Counted from the first letter of the stretch, positions 26,322-36,767 are shown. The stretch: 42,602 bases of DNA from Robiginitomaculum sp. (GCA_016763185.1 JAESUG010000150.1:1-42602); one strand, 5' to 3'. Numbers and translations: made by a program. Notes: generated by a model not told the origin, from the sequence alone.

Positions 26322-27047
26322 ATGCTCCAGATCACAGACCTTTCGCTCAACTTGAAAAACCAACCGGTACTGGAGAAGGTAACGCTTCGCCTTGATCCGG
26401 GTTTAAACATTTTGATCGGACCAAATGGGTCGGGCAAAACCTCATTATTGCGCACCATTGCTGGATTGATTGCGCCGGATGCCGGCCAAGTGTGTTGGCG
26501 CGAAGAAGACCTGACGAAGATGAACGCCAAAACCCGAGCGCGACAACTTAGCTATCTGGCGCAAAACCCGATTGTTCATTGGCCGTTATCGGTGCGAGCG
26601 TTGGTGGGGCTTGGCCGAATGAACGCGCCCGAAAGTGCGGCGCAAACCCACGAGGCCAGTGAACGGGTCATGAAAATTTGCGCCGTTGAACAATTTGCTG
26701 CGCGGCGGATGGACCAACTTTCTGGTGGTGAGCGGGCGCGGGTGCTATTGGCCCGGGCGCTAAATGTCGAGGCCGAGATTTTATTGGTTGATGAACCAAC
26801 CGCGGCGTTAGACCCGGCCTACCAATTGGCGATGATGGAAATATTACGGACGACGGCTACTGCTGGGGTTTGTGTGATCTGTGTGGTTCACGACCTGCCG
26901 TTGGCCGCACGATTTGCCGATCATTTGGTGTTGCTAGATGCCGGAAAAATCACCGCAACCGGCGCACCAAAAACAGTATTGTCCTCGCCAAAAATTAGCC
27001 AAGCTTTTGGGTTGGCATTTGATGGCAATGGGCATTTGATGTTATAA
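26322..27047 (+). CDS. btuD: cobalamin ABC transporter ATPase BtuD
   Basis: The 241-residue ABC ATPase has Walker A GPNGSGKT (33-40), Q-loop Gln80, signature LSGGE (132-136), Walker B ILLVDEP (152-158) and switch His189. All catalytic positions are intact. It powers cobalamin import with BtuC. AAGGAG precedes the ATG, which lies 3 bases after the btuC stop. Confidence 0.93.
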   Translation: MLQITDLSLNLKNQPVLEKVTLRLDPGLNILIGPNGSGKTSLLRTIAGLIAPDAGQVCWREEDLTKMNAKTRARQLSYLAQNPIVHWPLSVRALVGLGRMNAPESAAQTHEASERVMKICAVEQFAARRMDQLSGGERARVLLARALNVEAEILLVDEPTAALDPAYQLAMMEILRTTATAGVCVICVVHDLPLAARFADHLVLLDAGKITATGAPKTVLSSPKISQAFGLAFDGNGHLML

Positions 27048-27055
27048 GGTGCGCC

Positions 27056-27874
27056 ATGATCCCGGCTAGAACCACCGAAATTTGGGGCCGATACCGGCCA
27101 AACCCATTGCAGGTATGGGCCATCGACCAAAGCGAGCGCCGCCCCCAAAGCCTATGGGGGTCGTTGTGTCGGCGCTTGGTGGTAAGCGGCCTGCGCCAGC
27201 CATTGGACGTGCGCCGGTTTGGGGCGAAGTTTAGGCTGTATCCAACCGATAATCTTTGTGAAAAGCGAGCCTTGCTATCCAGCGCTAAATTCGACCGTGT
27301 TGAGCGAGATTTATTGTCGGCGCGGATGCACCCAAAGTTCAAGTTTGTCGATATCGGTGCCAATATTGGCCTATATTCCTTGTTCGTGGCCGCAGAGGCT
27401 GGGCCGCTCGCCAACATTTTGGCCGTGGAGCCGCAACCGGTAATTCAGGAACGCCTTGCCTTTAATATTGCCGCCAACCCGACAGCAAACATTGTCCATG
27501 TGGATTGTGCCGTTTCCGATAAAAAGGGCGTAGAGCGCATGGGGTTGGCCCTTCGCAATCGCGGGGCTTCGGGGTTTGTGTTACGATCCGGCAAAGCTCC
27601 CGATGATGTGTTTATGGTAGAGACCAGAGCCTTGGCCGAACTGTTAACCACCTATGATATGCTAGGTGCCGATGCGTTAAAAATGGATATCGAAGGGGCG
27701 GAAGAGTTGGTTTTGCCGAAATATTTCGCGCAGACAAAACCAGATGATTTGCCAAAGCTATTGATCCTTGAGCGCAATCCAGCATGGAAAACCGATTGTA
27801 TCGCCTTGGCCGAAGCGCACGGGTATCGACAAATTGCCAGTGCCCACATGAATGTGGTTCTCGAAAAAAACTAA
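27056..27874 (+). CDS. FkbM-family methyltransferase
   Basis: The 272-residue protein has the FkbM/Methyltransf_21 pattern. The SAM-binding strand and loop VDIGANIGLYSLF is near residues 98-110, and ILAVEPQPVIQERLAFNI follows near 122-139. ALKMDIEGAEELVL near 206-219 is the diagnostic DxEG block. Family members O-methylate sugars, lipids or natural products; no substrate can be read from the sequence. It starts 8 bases after btuD, so it is transcribed with the cobalamin-uptake genes and is probably under the same riboswitch. That link is unusual, and it may only be read-through. Confidence 0.85.
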   Translation: MIPARTTEIWGRYRPNPLQVWAIDQSERRPQSLWGSLCRRLVVSGLRQPLDVRRFGAKFRLYPTDNLCEKRALLSSAKFDRVERDLLSARMHPKFKFVDIGANIGLYSLFVAAEAGPLANILAVEPQPVIQERLAFNIAANPTANIVHVDCAVSDKKGVERMGLALRNRGASGFVLRSGKAPDDVFMVETRALAELLTTYDMLGADALKMDIEGAEELVLPKYFAQTKPDDLPKLLILERNPAWKTDCIALAEAHGYRQIASAHMNVVLEKN

Positions 27875-27929
27875 CATGGGTTCAATCTAGCGTCTCTGTT
27901 TGGGGAAGTATTCGTGCGCCATGAAAGGC

Positions 27930-28089
27930 TGGACCCCCCGAACAAGTCGTGGGGTGACAGGTGGTAGAGGGTCGTGGGGTGATAGGTGATGGGAGTCGTG
28001 GGGTGACAGATGGTGGAGGGTCGTGGGGTGACAGGTGGTGGGAGTCGTGGCGTGATAGGTGATGGGAACCGTGGCGTGATAAGCGGGGC
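27930..28089 (+). repeat. six-copy 24/25-bp tandem array seeded by a REP-like element
   Basis: The array starts with TGGACCCCCCGAACAAGTCG. Then GTCGTGGGGTGACAGGTGG-like units begin at 27946, 27971, 27995, 28020, 28044 and 28068. Spacing mostly alternates 25 and 24 bases, so the real unit may be about 49 bases. Copies decay toward the right (GGGG to GGCG). The first 31 bases recur exactly at 42493-42523. There are no variable spacers, so it is not a CRISPR array. Confidence 0.85.
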
Positions 28090-28245
28090 CGGGCTCGGGC
28101 TTGTGTTTTCTTCGCTGCTTGCGAGGCCGAGTACTTCGTTTTCTTCCCCTGCTTGCGGGTGTGGACTGACGATTGAAGTGCAGGCGGAGGGGGTCTTTAG
28201 CTGCGCATCACTCCCTTCACCCTTTCACCTCCTTTGGTTCCCACC

Positions 28246-28336
28246 GGTCCCCGGCCCCCGCGCCGGGGTCCAGCCTTTTGGGAAACCCTTACGCTCCAGA
28301 CGAAGAACTGGACCCCGGATTAAATCCGGGGGCTGG
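28246..28336. repeat. inverted pair of REP-like palindromes (BIME-like)
   Basis: CCGGGGTCCAG (28263-28273) and its exact reverse complement CTGGACCCCGG (28308-28318) end two separate GC-rich hairpins, one at 28246-28273 and one at 28308-28336, with 34 bases between. The core CCCCGG-N-CCGGGG with TGGA at the edge is shared with the repeats near the right end of the window. Such paired REPs commonly lie between genes and can affect RNA stability. Confidence 0.75.
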
Positions 28337-28616
28337 GATTGGGGTTGGAATTGGAATATGGTTCGGAGACCAAGATGAGATGGGCCTAGAACGTATACCA
28401 GACAATAGCGGATGAAACCTACGGACCGGCCGGTGTGGGAAGAGGGTTGTCAAACTAGCCCGCTGCCCTGTTCATCACCTCTGCTGTTATATCTTTGATC
28501 GTCATCTTGAATTTTTATGGCTTTATGGTCTGCATGTTGGTCTGTATTGTTGTTTAAAAGGAATACAAAATCCTGCTTTGTCAATTAGAATTTGAATTGG
28601 AATTGGAAGTAACAAA

Positions 28617-29048
28617 ATGAACCTGCATGAGCTTAGCCCCTCTTTTGTCGTCTCCTCGCAAATTACCGAAAAAGATATAACAGCCCTAGTTGCGGCAGGG
28701 GTCGGCACGATTATCAATAACCGTCCTGATGGCGAGATCTGGGGTCAACCCACTTCGGCAGCGTTGGAGGTGGCAGCCATCGCAGCGGGCATGAAGTATT
28801 TTTATATACCGGTGCGGCCGGGCGAAATGGGGCCGGCGCACATTGCTGAAATCAAGGCGGTACAAGCTGAAACAATTGGTAAAATTTTGGGCTTTTGTAG
28901 AACCGGTACCCGCTCGGCAAACTTATGGGCGCTAGCGCAAGCTGGAACCATGCCGGCGGATGAGATCATTGCTGCGGGCACGAAGGTTGGGTATAACCTT
29001 GAGGGGTTACGGCCTCATTTGGTGGAGCCATCATCGCCGCTGATTTAA
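28617..29048 (+). CDS. TIGR01244-family (Blh-like, DUF442) phosphatase/sulfurtransferase-like protein
   Basis: The 143-residue protein has a dual-specificity-phosphatase-like fold. [13 protein letters not shown] opening and the conserved IINNRPDGE segment (near residues 33-41) precede the active loop [14 protein letters not shown] near 97-110, with the C-x-x-G-x-R catalytic signature. In many bacteria this domain is fused or adjacent to a metallo-beta-lactamase-fold sulfur dioxygenase, but here it stands alone. GGAAG precedes the ATG. Catalysis of thiosulfate or phosphate transfer is family inference. Confidence 0.85.
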   Translation: MNLHELSPSFVVSSQITEKDITALVAAGVGTIINNRPDGEIWGQPTSAALEVAAIAAGMKYFYIPVRPGEMGPAHIAEIKAVQAETIGKILGFCRTGTRSANLWALAQAGTMPADEIIAAGTKVGYNLEGLRPHLVEPSSPLI

Positions 29049-29116
29049 CCCATGGTTCTCAGATTTATCCAGCACAGCCCTTGGTGCTTTGGCAATTCAT
29101 ACCGTATAAGCCCGGC

Positions 29117-30256
29117 ATGGAACTTGATCTTCGCCATATGTCCGCCGCCACCGCGCCACAACGCCCCAGCCTGATCGGGCTTATGCCGGCGCAAATTGCT
29201 GCGTCGTTACGGGCCATTGGTTTGGAAGAAAAACCAGCCAAAATGCGGAGCCATCAGATATTTCGCTGGCTGTATCATCAAGGGGTGCACGATTTTTCGC
29301 AGATGACCAATTTGGGCAAGGAATACCGGGCGCAACTGGGAGATCATTTTGATCTGGGGCGGCCAGATCTGGTTGAAAAACAAGTGTCCAAAGACGGCAC
29401 CCGCAAATACCTCATTCGTTTTGCGTCGGGGGTGGAGGCCGAAGCCGTGTTTATTCCTGGCGTGGGCCGGGCTGGGGCGCTTTGTGTCTCGTCACAGGTG
29501 GGTTGTACGTTGAACTGCACGTTTTGTCATACGGGGTCGCAACTTTTGGTGCGCAATTTAACCGCTGGTGAAATTGTTGCCCAATTATTACTGGTTCGTG
29601 ATGATCTTGAGGAATGGCCAACACCATCCGAGGGGCGACAGATCACCAATATTGTATTTATGGGCATGGGCGAGCCGCTATACAATACGGATAATGTGTT
29701 GGCGGCGCTTGATATTTTGTCCGATTGCGAAGGTATTTCTATTTCGCGGCGACGGATCACGGTGTCGACCTCTGGCATTGTTCCGCAAATGCACGTGCTG
29801 GGCGAACAAGGCCATGCAATGCTGGCGATCTCACTGCATGCGGTACGCGATGAATTGCGCAACCAACTGGTGCCGATCAACAAGAAATACCCGTTGGCAA
29901 TGTTGTTGGATGCCTGTCGAAATTACCCCGGCGCGTCAAATGCCAGGCGCATTACCTTTGAATATGTCATGCTAAAAGACGTGAATGACAGCAATGCGGA
30001 AGCCCGAGAACTGGTGCGGCTGTTGGCTGGTATTCCCGCCAAAATCAACCTGATCCCGTTTAACCCGTGGCCCGGCGCACCGTATGAGTGCTCAAGCTGG
30101 GAACGGATTGAGGCTTTTGCTGAAATCGTCAACAAAGCTGGGTATTCATCACCCATTCGCACCCCCAGAGGTCGCGATATTGCTGCGGCTTGCGGCCAGT
30201 TAAAATCACAAAGCGTCAAACAGCGTGCTTCGAAATTACGCCGGTCTATTTCATAA
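29117..30256 (+). CDS. rlmN: dual-specificity 23S rRNA / tRNA adenine C2-methyltransferase RlmN
   Basis: The radical-SAM enzyme has about 379 residues. The cluster-binding motif is C130-x3-C134-x2-C137 within [14 protein letters not shown]. The [13 protein letters not shown] block follows, and the C-terminal [12 protein letters not shown] holds the methyl-carrying catalytic cysteine. It makes 2-methyladenosine at 23S A2503 and in some tRNAs. The start is uncertain: the frame is open from 29081, and ATGs exist at 29117 and 29138, none with a good ribosome-binding site. The 3' end overlaps the convergent acyltransferase gene by 11 bases. Confidence 0.93.
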   Translation: MELDLRHMSAATAPQRPSLIGLMPAQIAASLRAIGLEEKPAKMRSHQIFRWLYHQGVHDFSQMTNLGKEYRAQLGDHFDLGRPDLVEKQVSKDGTRKYLIRFASGVEAEAVFIPGVGRAGALCVSSQVGCTLNCTFCHTGSQLLVRNLTAGEIVAQLLLVRDDLEEWPTPSEGRQITNIVFMGMGEPLYNTDNVLAALDILSDCEGISISRRRITVSTSGIVPQMHVLGEQGHAMLAISLHAVRDELRNQLVPINKKYPLAMLLDACRNYPGASNARRITFEYVMLKDVNDSNAEARELVRLLAGIPAKINLIPFNPWPGAPYECSSWERIEAFAEIVNKAGYSSPIRTPRGRDIAAACGQLKSQSVKQRASKLRRSIS

Positions 30257-31436
30257 CTTCGCCGGTTTTATCCGGCTTGGCTTTCATCCCAAAAAACACT
30301 CGAAACAAGGGAACTGGCCGGATGATAAAATGGGTGATGAGCACACACCCGGCGATGGTGCCGCCAACAACCGCGGTGCCTTCAATGACCAATGGCAAAT
30401 CCATTTTTCCCAAAGGATAAGCAATGGAAATCAACAAGGTTTGGTGCAAAATATAATAGGGGAAAATCACCGATGTCAGATAACTTAGCGTTCTGTTTGG
30501 TTTATTGAGCCATCGTTGCGCAAATCCCAACAAAGCAGCGATGACCAGCCACGCATATAAAACCCGTCCAATGCGGGCCAGCAGCAGCAAGCTTTCGCGC
30601 TCTGGGTTTTGGGTCGCCCAAGACGCAAATACATCCCATTGCAGCCAAAGCAGTGAAAGCGGGATAATCAAGCCAATGGCAAGTCCAACGGACCAAAACC
30701 GCATTTGATCAATAGCCCGCCAAAAGTTCGGCGATTTGGCGACGATATAGCCGATCAAAAACATCGAAAAGCTGGCCCCATGCTTGGCCCAGTCTTCGAC
30801 GAGATTATGGGTGGTTGGCCAATCGGATGCCAAGGTAAAGCGCACAAGGAGCAAGGGTAGAACTGGAAGAACCAACACAAGTATCCATGCCGGGAACTGG
30901 CTGATAAATCGCCCAACGGGGCTGTTTATCAGCGCCTTTATCCATGAAGAAATGCCGACCAGAATAAATGAATAGACCAGTAAATAAACCACATACCATA
31001 AATGGATCCATGTGGGCGTGGTCACCGAGTACACATGGTTCGGGTCAGAATAATTGGCAAAAAATGCCCAAAACCCTGGGGAAATTTCTTCGGTTTGTAA
31101 CAACTCGAAATAGGTTTGCGGTGCGACTACAAACTGGATGCCAATAAAAAGTGGGATGAACAATCGCCAAAGCCGCTCTTTGGCAAAAGCTTGCTTGGAG
31201 GTTTTATCCAACATAAACCGGGCAGCAATGCCGGAAATGAAAAACAATAACAACAACCGCCAAGGATTGAGCAATCGCATAAAAGGTTCCGGCCACTCAC
31301 CCGCATGCGGGCTTTTCACGTGAAAATCCCATGTCACATACAACATGCCGATATGATAAAAAATCAACAAACCAAAAGCAATAATCCGTAACCAGTCCAG
31401 ATCATATCGTCGTCCCAATTGATGTTCAAAGCCCAT
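30246..31436 (-). CDS. acyltransferase-3 family membrane protein
   Basis: The 396-residue protein has about ten membrane helices and the family opening [20 protein letters not shown], whose histidine is the expected catalytic residue. It continues with [19 protein letters not shown] and the late [12 protein letters not shown] segment. Acyltransferase-3 proteins modify surface glycans, glucans or lipids with acyl groups; the acceptor is not evident. The gene is divergent from a membrane-bound LytTR regulator, which may control it. Confidence 0.88.
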   Translation of the reverse strand: MGFEHQLGRRYDLDWLRIIAFGLLIFYHIGMLYVTWDFHVKSPHAGEWPEPFMRLLNPWRLLLLFFISGIAARFMLDKTSKQAFAKERLWRLFIPLFIGIQFVVAPQTYFELLQTEEISPGFWAFFANYSDPNHVYSVTTPTWIHLWYVVYLLVYSFILVGISSWIKALINSPVGRFISQFPAWILVLVLPVLPLLLVRFTLASDWPTTHNLVEDWAKHGASFSMFLIGYIVAKSPNFWRAIDQMRFWSVGLAIGLIIPLSLLWLQWDVFASWATQNPERESLLLLARIGRVLYAWLVIAALLGFAQRWLNKPNRTLSYLTSVIFPYYILHQTLLISIAYPLGKMDLPLVIEGTAVVGGTIAGCVLITHFIIRPVPLFRVFFGMKAKPDKTGEVMK

Positions 31437-31526
31437 TATGTTTTCCTATTGTTTGATCGGTTACTAATTCAAGGGGCATCTGTTTGGGCAAGACCAAAGG
31501 GACAAACCGCCCTTTTGGAGGGACCA

Positions 31527-32432
31527 ATGGCGCATCTAGGAACTGGCCAACACAGGGTTCCTCTTGTAAGCAGCGTTATGGAGATCAACCGGCAAACCGT
31601 TCACCAACAAGATATCAAGCTAGAGCGCCAAGTTTGGGCGTGGGTGGCGTTGGTTGGTTTGTTTGTTGCGATTGTTAACGTCACCTCGCTCGAAATGGAG
31701 GCGGCGCGCGAAGGTTTGCCATCGATTGGCATAGAGCCTTGGATTTGGGGAATAAGCAGCTTTATCGGGCTTGTTGTCGTGGTTCCGTTTTTACTGGCCT
31801 GGTCCCGAACCATTTCATTTACCGTAGAAAACTGGGGCAAAGCTTTGGTTCAGCATTTGTTGTTAAGCATGGTATTTTCGGCGCTGCATGTGAGCATAAT
31901 GGTGATGGTGCGAAAGCTGGCCTATCCGATATTGTTGGATGAGAAATATCGGTTTTTTGGTGATATCATCAGAGAAAGCCTCTACGAATATCGCAAGGAT
32001 TTTGGCACATATTTCTTGATTATTGTCACCATTTACACCGCCAGAATCATGGCCGAACAAGCCCGCGACTTAGCCAGAGCCAAGATGGGTGCCAAAACCA
32101 CAGGCCGGGTCAGCTTAAAACTTGGTACGCGGGAAATTCGCATAGACGCCAAAGATTTTTTGCACGCGAAATCTGCAGGCAATTATGTCGATGTGTATAC
32201 AAATAACGTGCATTATTTCGTTCGTTCCTCGTTGAGCGCATTGGAGCAACAGTTTATTGCCGCCGGTCTTGATGTCAGGCGGGCGCACCGCACACGAATT
32301 ATCAATGCCAGCGCCATCCATGAGCTTGTCCCCATCGGTAGCGGTGACGTATCCGTTGTCTTGTCCGATGGGACTACATTGCGCGCCTCTCGACGCTATC
32401 GCGATAATTTACGCCAGCCCGCCCTTGTGTGA
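31527..32432 (+). CDS. membrane-anchored LytTR-family DNA-binding regulator
   Basis: The 301-residue product has about four membrane helices (roughly residues 35-55, 70-92, 108-130 and 158-172). A C-terminal LytTR DNA-binding domain follows (about 200-298: REIRIDAKDFLHAKSAGNYVDVY, then YFVRSSLSALEQQF and VRRAHRTRIINASAI). The ATG at 31527 is chosen because GGAGG sits 5 bases before it; the frame is open from 31419, and a later ATG at 31578 is possible. It is a one-component regulator with an unknown membrane signal. The divergent acyltransferase gene 91 bases away is its likely target. Confidence 0.85.
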   Translation: MAHLGTGQHRVPLVSSVMEINRQTVHQQDIKLERQVWAWVALVGLFVAIVNVTSLEMEAAREGLPSIGIEPWIWGISSFIGLVVVVPFLLAWSRTISFTVENWGKALVQHLLLSMVFSALHVSIMVMVRKLAYPILLDEKYRFFGDIIRESLYEYRKDFGTYFLIIVTIYTARIMAEQARDLARAKMGAKTTGRVSLKLGTREIRIDAKDFLHAKSAGNYVDVYTNNVHYFVRSSLSALEQQFIAAGLDVRRAHRTRIINASAIHELVPIGSGDVSVVLSDGTTLRASRRYRDNLRQPALV

Positions 32433-32452
32433 CTTAATGGCAACACCTATCT
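32424..32452 (+). promoter_or_regulatory. RpoH (sigma-32) heat-shock promoter of clpB
   Basis: CTTG at 32424-32427 and CCTATCT at 32446-32452 are separated by 18 bases. This fits the alphaproteobacterial sigma-32 pattern CTTG-N17/18-CYTATNT. The start point would be near 32460, leaving about 25 bases before the clpB ATG. The -35 element lies inside the last codons of the LytTR gene. Promoter and gene function agree. Confidence 0.75.
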
Positions 32453-32484
32453 TCTAGGGAGAACTGTATCGATAGGAGACCAAG

Positions 32485-35067
32485 ATGGAATTTGAGCAAT
32501 TTACCGACCGGGCGAAGGGCATGGTGCAGGCGGCGCAAACGGCGGCGCTGTCGGCAGGAAATCAACAACTAACCCCAGAGCATATTTTACAAAGCTTGCT
32601 GGCGGACCGTGAAGGTTTGGCCGCCAATTTAATGCGGGCTGCGGGCGCGGACCCGGATACAGCATTGACGATGGTACAGAGCGCCTTAGACAAATTGCCG
32701 AAGATTGAGGGCGGCGATGGCAAGGTCTATATGTCTCGTGAGGCGGCGGAGCTGTTCAAAACTGCCGAAACCATTGCCAAAAAATCCGGCGATAGCTTTG
32801 TCACCGCCGAGCGGTTGTTATTGGCCTTGGTGTTGTCCGGCAAAAATGCCAGCTCTACGATATTAAAAGACGCAAAACTAACCGCGCAAAACCTCAACCT
32901 GGCCATTGAACAAGTTCGAAAGGGTCGCAAAGCTGACAGCGCAGCAGCCGAGGACACTTATGAGGCTTTAGAAAAATACACCACCGACCTTACCGCCCGC
33001 GCCCGCGAGGGCAAGCTTGATCCGATCATTGGCCGCGATGAGGAAATTCGCCGCACCATTCAAGTGCTGTCGCGCCGCACCAAAAACAATCCGGTGCTCA
33101 TTGGCGAGCCGGGCGTTGGTAAAACGGCGATCGCCGAGGGCTTGGCCTTGCGAATCGTTCATGGCGATGTCCCTGAATCTTTGTTGGACAAACAGTTATT
33201 GAGCTTGGATATGGGGGCGTTGATCGCCGGTGCCAAATACCGAGGCGAGTTTGAAGAACGATTAAAAGCCGTGATTGGCGAGGTGCAAAATGCCGCAGGT
33301 TCGGTAATATTGTTTATTGATGAAATGCATACATTGGTCGGCGCTGGCAAAACCGATGGTGCGATGGACGCAAGCAATTTGCTAAAACCGGCATTGGCTC
33401 GCGGCGAACTGCACTGTATTGGCGCAACCACCTTGAACGAATATCGCCAACACGTAGAAAAAGACGCGGCCCTGGCCCGGCGTTTTCAACCGGTGATGGT
33501 TGACGAGCCAACCGTCGAAGACACGGTTTCAATTTTGCGCGGATTAAAAGAAAAATACGAGGTTCATCACGGCATTCGTATTTCTGATGCGGCGATTGTA
33601 TCGGCGGCTAAATTATCAGCGCGCTATATTACGGACCGGTTTTTACCGGACAAAGCGATTGATCTAATGGACGAGGCTGGCGCGCGGCTTCGGATGCAAA
33701 TTGATAGCAAGCCTGAACATCTTGACGAATTGGACCGGCGCGTGGTGCAATTACAAATCGAATTGGAAGCTTTACGCAAGGAAACGGATGAAACTTCGAA
33801 AAAACGAACCAGCAAACTTGAAAAAGAATTAGTTGAAAGCACGGCAAAATCTGCCGAACTAACCGGCGCATGGCGCGCGGAAAAAGAAAAACTAGCTGGC
33901 GCAACCAAGGCCAAAGAAACCTTGGAGCATTTACGAAATGAGTTGGCTGAAGCCGAAAGAAGCGGCGATTGGGCCAGAGCGTCCGAGCTAAAATATGGCC
34001 GTATCCCGCAATTAGAAGCAGCGGTAGACGCGGCAGCCAATGCAACAACCAGCATGGTCGAAGAAGTGGTGCAAAGCTCACACATCGCCCAAATTGTTGC
34101 CAAATGGACCGGTATTCCAGTGGAAAAAATGCTGCAAGGCGAACGCGATAAATTGCTGAGCATGGAAGACGCATTACGGGCCAGAGTGGTGGGTCAAGAC
34201 GAGGCCTTGGTTGCGGTGTCGGATGCGGTGCGCCGGGCACGAGCGGGGTTAAGCGACCCAACGCAGCCCATCGGCTCGTTTTTGTTCTTAGGGCCAACCG
34301 GTGTTGGTAAAACGGAACTGACCAAGGCGTTGGCCGAGTTTCTGTTTGATGATGAAGCGGCGATCACGCGTCTCGACATGTCCGAATACATGGAAAAGCA
34401 CTCGGTAGCCCGGATGTTAGGCGCACCGCCGGGTTATGTTGGTTATGAAGAAGGCGGTGCGTTGACCGAGGCAGTACGGCGCCGGCCCTATCAGGTGATC
34501 TTGTTTGACGAGGTCGAAAAAGCGCACCCAGATGTGTTTAACGTATTGTTACAAGTACTGGATGATGGCCGCTTAACCGATGGCCAAGGTCGCACTGTGG
34601 ATTTTCGCAATACCTTGATCATTATGACCTCGAACCTCGGTTCGCAGCATTTGGCCGCAGGTTCCGGTGAAAGTGAAGCCGAGGGCAATGCGGCGGTGAT
34701 GGCCGCAGTTCACGCTCATTTTCGCCCGGAGTTTATCAATCGAATTGACGAGATGGTGATTTTTCATCGCTTGGAAATGCAACATATGGCCAGTATTGTT
34801 GCCATTCAAATTGCCCGGTTGGGAAAATTATTGCTTGAGCAAGGCCTAACCATCAAAATCGACAAAGCGGCCATTAACTGGTTGGCAAAAAAGGGCTATG
34901 ACCCGGCGTTTGGTGCTCGGCCCTTACAGCGCGTGATCGCGCGTGAAGTCCAAGACCCCTTGGCGCGAATGATTTTAAACGACAGCTTTGCCGAAGGCGA
35001 GGAGATCGCGCTTTCGGTGCTGGATGGCGGTTTGTCGGTCAACGAAAAACCAGTACCAAAGCGCTAG
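32485..35067 (+). CDS. clpB: ATP-dependent disaggregase ClpB
   Basis: The 860-residue Hsp100 chaperone is full length. The N-terminal repeat domain spans residues 1-145. The first AAA+ module has Walker A GEPGVGKT at 207-214, and the middle coiled coil (about 405-525) separates ClpB from ClpA. The second AAA+ module has GPTGVGKT at 603-610, the pore-loop region GYVGYEEGG and a C-terminal D2 small domain. With DnaK it rescues aggregated proteins after heat stress. AGGAG precedes the ATG. Confidence 0.97.
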   Translation: MEFEQFTDRAKGMVQAAQTAALSAGNQQLTPEHILQSLLADREGLAANLMRAAGADPDTALTMVQSALDKLPKIEGGDGKVYMSREAAELFKTAETIAKKSGDSFVTAERLLLALVLSGKNASSTILKDAKLTAQNLNLAIEQVRKGRKADSAAAEDTYEALEKYTTDLTARAREGKLDPIIGRDEEIRRTIQVLSRRTKNNPVLIGEPGVGKTAIAEGLALRIVHGDVPESLLDKQLLSLDMGALIAGAKYRGEFEERLKAVIGEVQNAAGSVILFIDEMHTLVGAGKTDGAMDASNLLKPALARGELHCIGATTLNEYRQHVEKDAALARRFQPVMVDEPTVEDTVSILRGLKEKYEVHHGIRISDAAIVSAAKLSARYITDRFLPDKAIDLMDEAGARLRMQIDSKPEHLDELDRRVVQLQIELEALRKETDETSKKRTSKLEKELVESTAKSAELTGAWRAEKEKLAGATKAKETLEHLRNELAEAERSGDWARASELKYGRIPQLEAAVDAAANATTSMVEEVVQSSHIAQIVAKWTGIPVEKMLQGERDKLLSMEDALRARVVGQDEALVAVSDAVRRARAGLSDPTQPIGSFLFLGPTGVGKTELTKALAEFLFDDEAAITRLDMSEYMEKHSVARMLGAPPGYVGYEEGGALTEAVRRRPYQVILFDEVEKAHPDVFNVLLQVLDDGRLTDGQGRTVDFRNTLIIMTSNLGSQHLAAGSGESEAEGNAAVMAAVHAHFRPEFINRIDEMVIFHRLEMQHMASIVAIQIARLGKLLLEQGLTIKIDKAAINWLAKKGYDPAFGARPLQRVIAREVQDPLARMILNDSFAEGEEIALSVLDGGLSVNEKPVPKR

Positions 35068-35069
35068 GC

Positions 35070-35534
35070 TTAGCGGGTCCCTGTCGAACCAAACCCGCCG
35101 CCGCCGCGTTCAGTATCGGACAGCTCCATGCTGGTCATCCATTCTAATTGGGTGACCGTCGCGATGACCATTTGGGCAATGCGCATCCCGCGTTCAATGG
35201 TAAAACGTCCAGCGCCATGATTGATCAGCAAGACATTAATTTCGCCGCGATAGTCGGCGTCAATGGTGCCGGGTGAGTTTAACACGGTAACGCCGTGGTT
35301 TAGTGCCAAGCCTGAGCGCGGGCGAATTTGTGCTTCAAAGCCAGAAGGCAAGGCAATTCGCAAACCGGTTGGGACCATTACCCGCCGTCCGGCCTCGACA
35401 TGCAGCGGTTCGTCCGCTGGAATAGCGGCGCGTAAATCCATGCCAGCACTGTCCGACGTTTCATAGGCGGGCAGCTCCAGCCCATCAAAATGCTCTAACG
35501 GCTTTACCGCCACCAAGGGCCGAAGTTCGCTCAT
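35070..35534 (-). CDS. dut: dUTP diphosphatase
   Basis: The 154-residue trimeric dUTPase has all five motifs: [35 protein letters not shown] and the C-terminal glycine-rich arm [10 protein letters not shown]. It hydrolyses dUTP to dUMP and pyrophosphate, keeping uracil out of DNA and feeding thymidylate synthesis. The start overlaps the coaBC stop (ATGA), so the two are coupled. The gene ends 2 bases from the convergent clpB stop. Confidence 0.96.
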   Translation of the reverse strand: MSELRPLVAVKPLEHFDGLELPAYETSDSAGMDLRAAIPADEPLHVEAGRRVMVPTGLRIALPSGFEAQIRPRSGLALNHGVTVLNSPGTIDADYRGEINVLLINHGAGRFTIERGMRIAQMVIATVTQLEWMTSMELSDTERGGGGFGSTGTR

Positions 35535-36733
35535 TTTATGGTCTCCGATAGCTCATCTGCAATCGCCGCGGCCAATTTTTGCGCTGTTTGTTTTTTTGAC
35601 AATTTCGGCCAAGGGTCCATGTCTGTTTCGCGAATTAAAACCACTTGGTTGTGATCGGCGCCCATCACATCCCCAGACACATCATTGGCAACAATCCAGT
35701 CGCATTTTTTACGCAAGCGCTTTTGGGTGGCGTGTTCAATCAGTTGTTCAGTTTCGGCGGCAAAGCCAATGACCAATTGTGGGCGTTTGTTTTTGGGTAG
35801 GGCGCTGACCGTGGCTAAAATATCCGGGTTTTCGGTAAAGCAAAGCTCTGGTGTAGCTTTGCCCTTCTGTTTTTTAATTTTTTGGCAACTCGCCGCGTCC
35901 GTTCGCCAATCAGCAACCGCAGCAGCAAACACGGCCACATCCACCGGCAAAGCATTTTCCGTAGCCCGTAACATCTCGCAGGCGGTTTCAACTTGCACCA
36001 ATTTTACCCCGCTCGGCGCCGTAATGTTGACCGGGCCACTGATCAAGGTAACATCTGCGCCCAATGCCGCCAATGCTTCGGCCACCGCAAAACCTTGCTT
36101 GCCGCTAGAGCGATTGGCCAGATAGCGCACGGGATCAATCGGCTCATGAGTGGGGCCAGCGGTGACAAGGGCGCTTTTTCCAGTTAGCGGACCGCCGCCC
36201 AATTGCGCCTTGATCGCTGTTAAAATTTCCTCAGGTTCGGCCATGCGTCCCGGACCAAACTCGCCGCACGCCATATCGCCCGCATTGGGACCAACGAATT
36301 GCACGCCATCATCCAATAGTGTTTTGACATTGCGCTTTGTGGCGGCGTGTTCCCACATCCGTACATTCATCGCCGGGGCCAATAATACTGGCTGGTCGGT
36401 GGCTAACAAACACGTTGAGGCCAGATCATTGGCCAAGCCATGGGCCATTTTCGCCATTAGATCAGCCGTGGCCGGTGCAACCACCAATAGATCGGCACTG
36501 CGTGATAATTGGATATGGCCCATTTCTGCTTCGTCGGTGAGATCAAAAAGATCCGTGAACACTTTCTCGCCGGTCAGCGCCGATATGGACAACGGCGTAA
36601 CAAACTCGGTTCCGGCTTGGGTGCAAATTGCCCGCACCCCAAAGCCGTCTTTGGCGAGCAAACGGATCAGCTCCAAACTTTTATAAGCAGCAATACCGCC
36701 GCCAATGATCAGAAGAATGTTTTTGCTATGCAT
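35531..36733 (-). CDS. coaBC: bifunctional phosphopantothenoylcysteine decarboxylase / synthetase CoaBC
   Basis: The 400-residue fusion enzyme carries out two steps of coenzyme A synthesis. The N-terminal flavin-dependent CoaC half shows [29 protein letters not shown], the PAMNVRMW motif and the catalytic cysteine in [13 protein letters not shown]. The CoaB half shows the [22 protein letters not shown] block, AAAVADWR and the KIKKQKGK lysine-rich loop. The frame is open upstream to 36787, but [12 protein letters not shown] at 36733 gives the normal N-terminus. The upstream ubiB gene ends in the other part of that open frame. Confidence 0.96.
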   Translation of the reverse strand: MHSKNILLIIGGGIAAYKSLELIRLLAKDGFGVRAICTQAGTEFVTPLSISALTGEKVFTDLFDLTDEAEMGHIQLSRSADLLVVAPATADLMAKMAHGLANDLASTCLLATDQPVLLAPAMNVRMWEHAATKRNVKTLLDDGVQFVGPNAGDMACGEFGPGRMAEPEEILTAIKAQLGGGPLTGKSALVTAGPTHEPIDPVRYLANRSSGKQGFAVAEALAALGADVTLISGPVNITAPSGVKLVQVETACEMLRATENALPVDVAVFAAAVADWRTDAASCQKIKKQKGKATPELCFTENPDILATVSALPKNKRPQLVIGFAAETEQLIEHATQKRLRKKCDWIVANDVSGDVMGADHNQVVLIRETDMDPWPKLSKKQTAQKLAAAIADELSETIK

Positions 36734-36767
36734 GAGATTTTTATTCCGTACCAAAGTGATCTTAATC

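Larger units (their letters stand above)
27875..28616. other. 742-base non-coding region rich in repeats
   Basis: The region contains the tandem array at 27930-28089 and an inverted pair of REP-like palindromes at 28246-28336. A low-complexity GGAATTGGAATTGG-type stretch occurs near 28330-28360, and a similar one near 28590-28610. Open frames crossing it (for example 28010-28378) only translate the repeats. The promoter of the gene at 28617 is presumably in 28430-28600, but I see no strong match. Confidence 0.6.

Noticed and set aside
27946-28089. Possible CRISPR array
   Set aside because: The 24/25-bp units are directly adjacent and contain no unique spacers, and there are no cas genes in the window.
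28010-28378. 122-residue Gly/Arg-rich open frame
   Set aside because: It only translates the tandem array and REP elements; no ribosome-binding site or domain.
33629-34297. 222-residue minus-strand frame inside clpB
   Set aside because: Antisense shadow in a conserved gene with Pro/Arg-rich nonsense translation.
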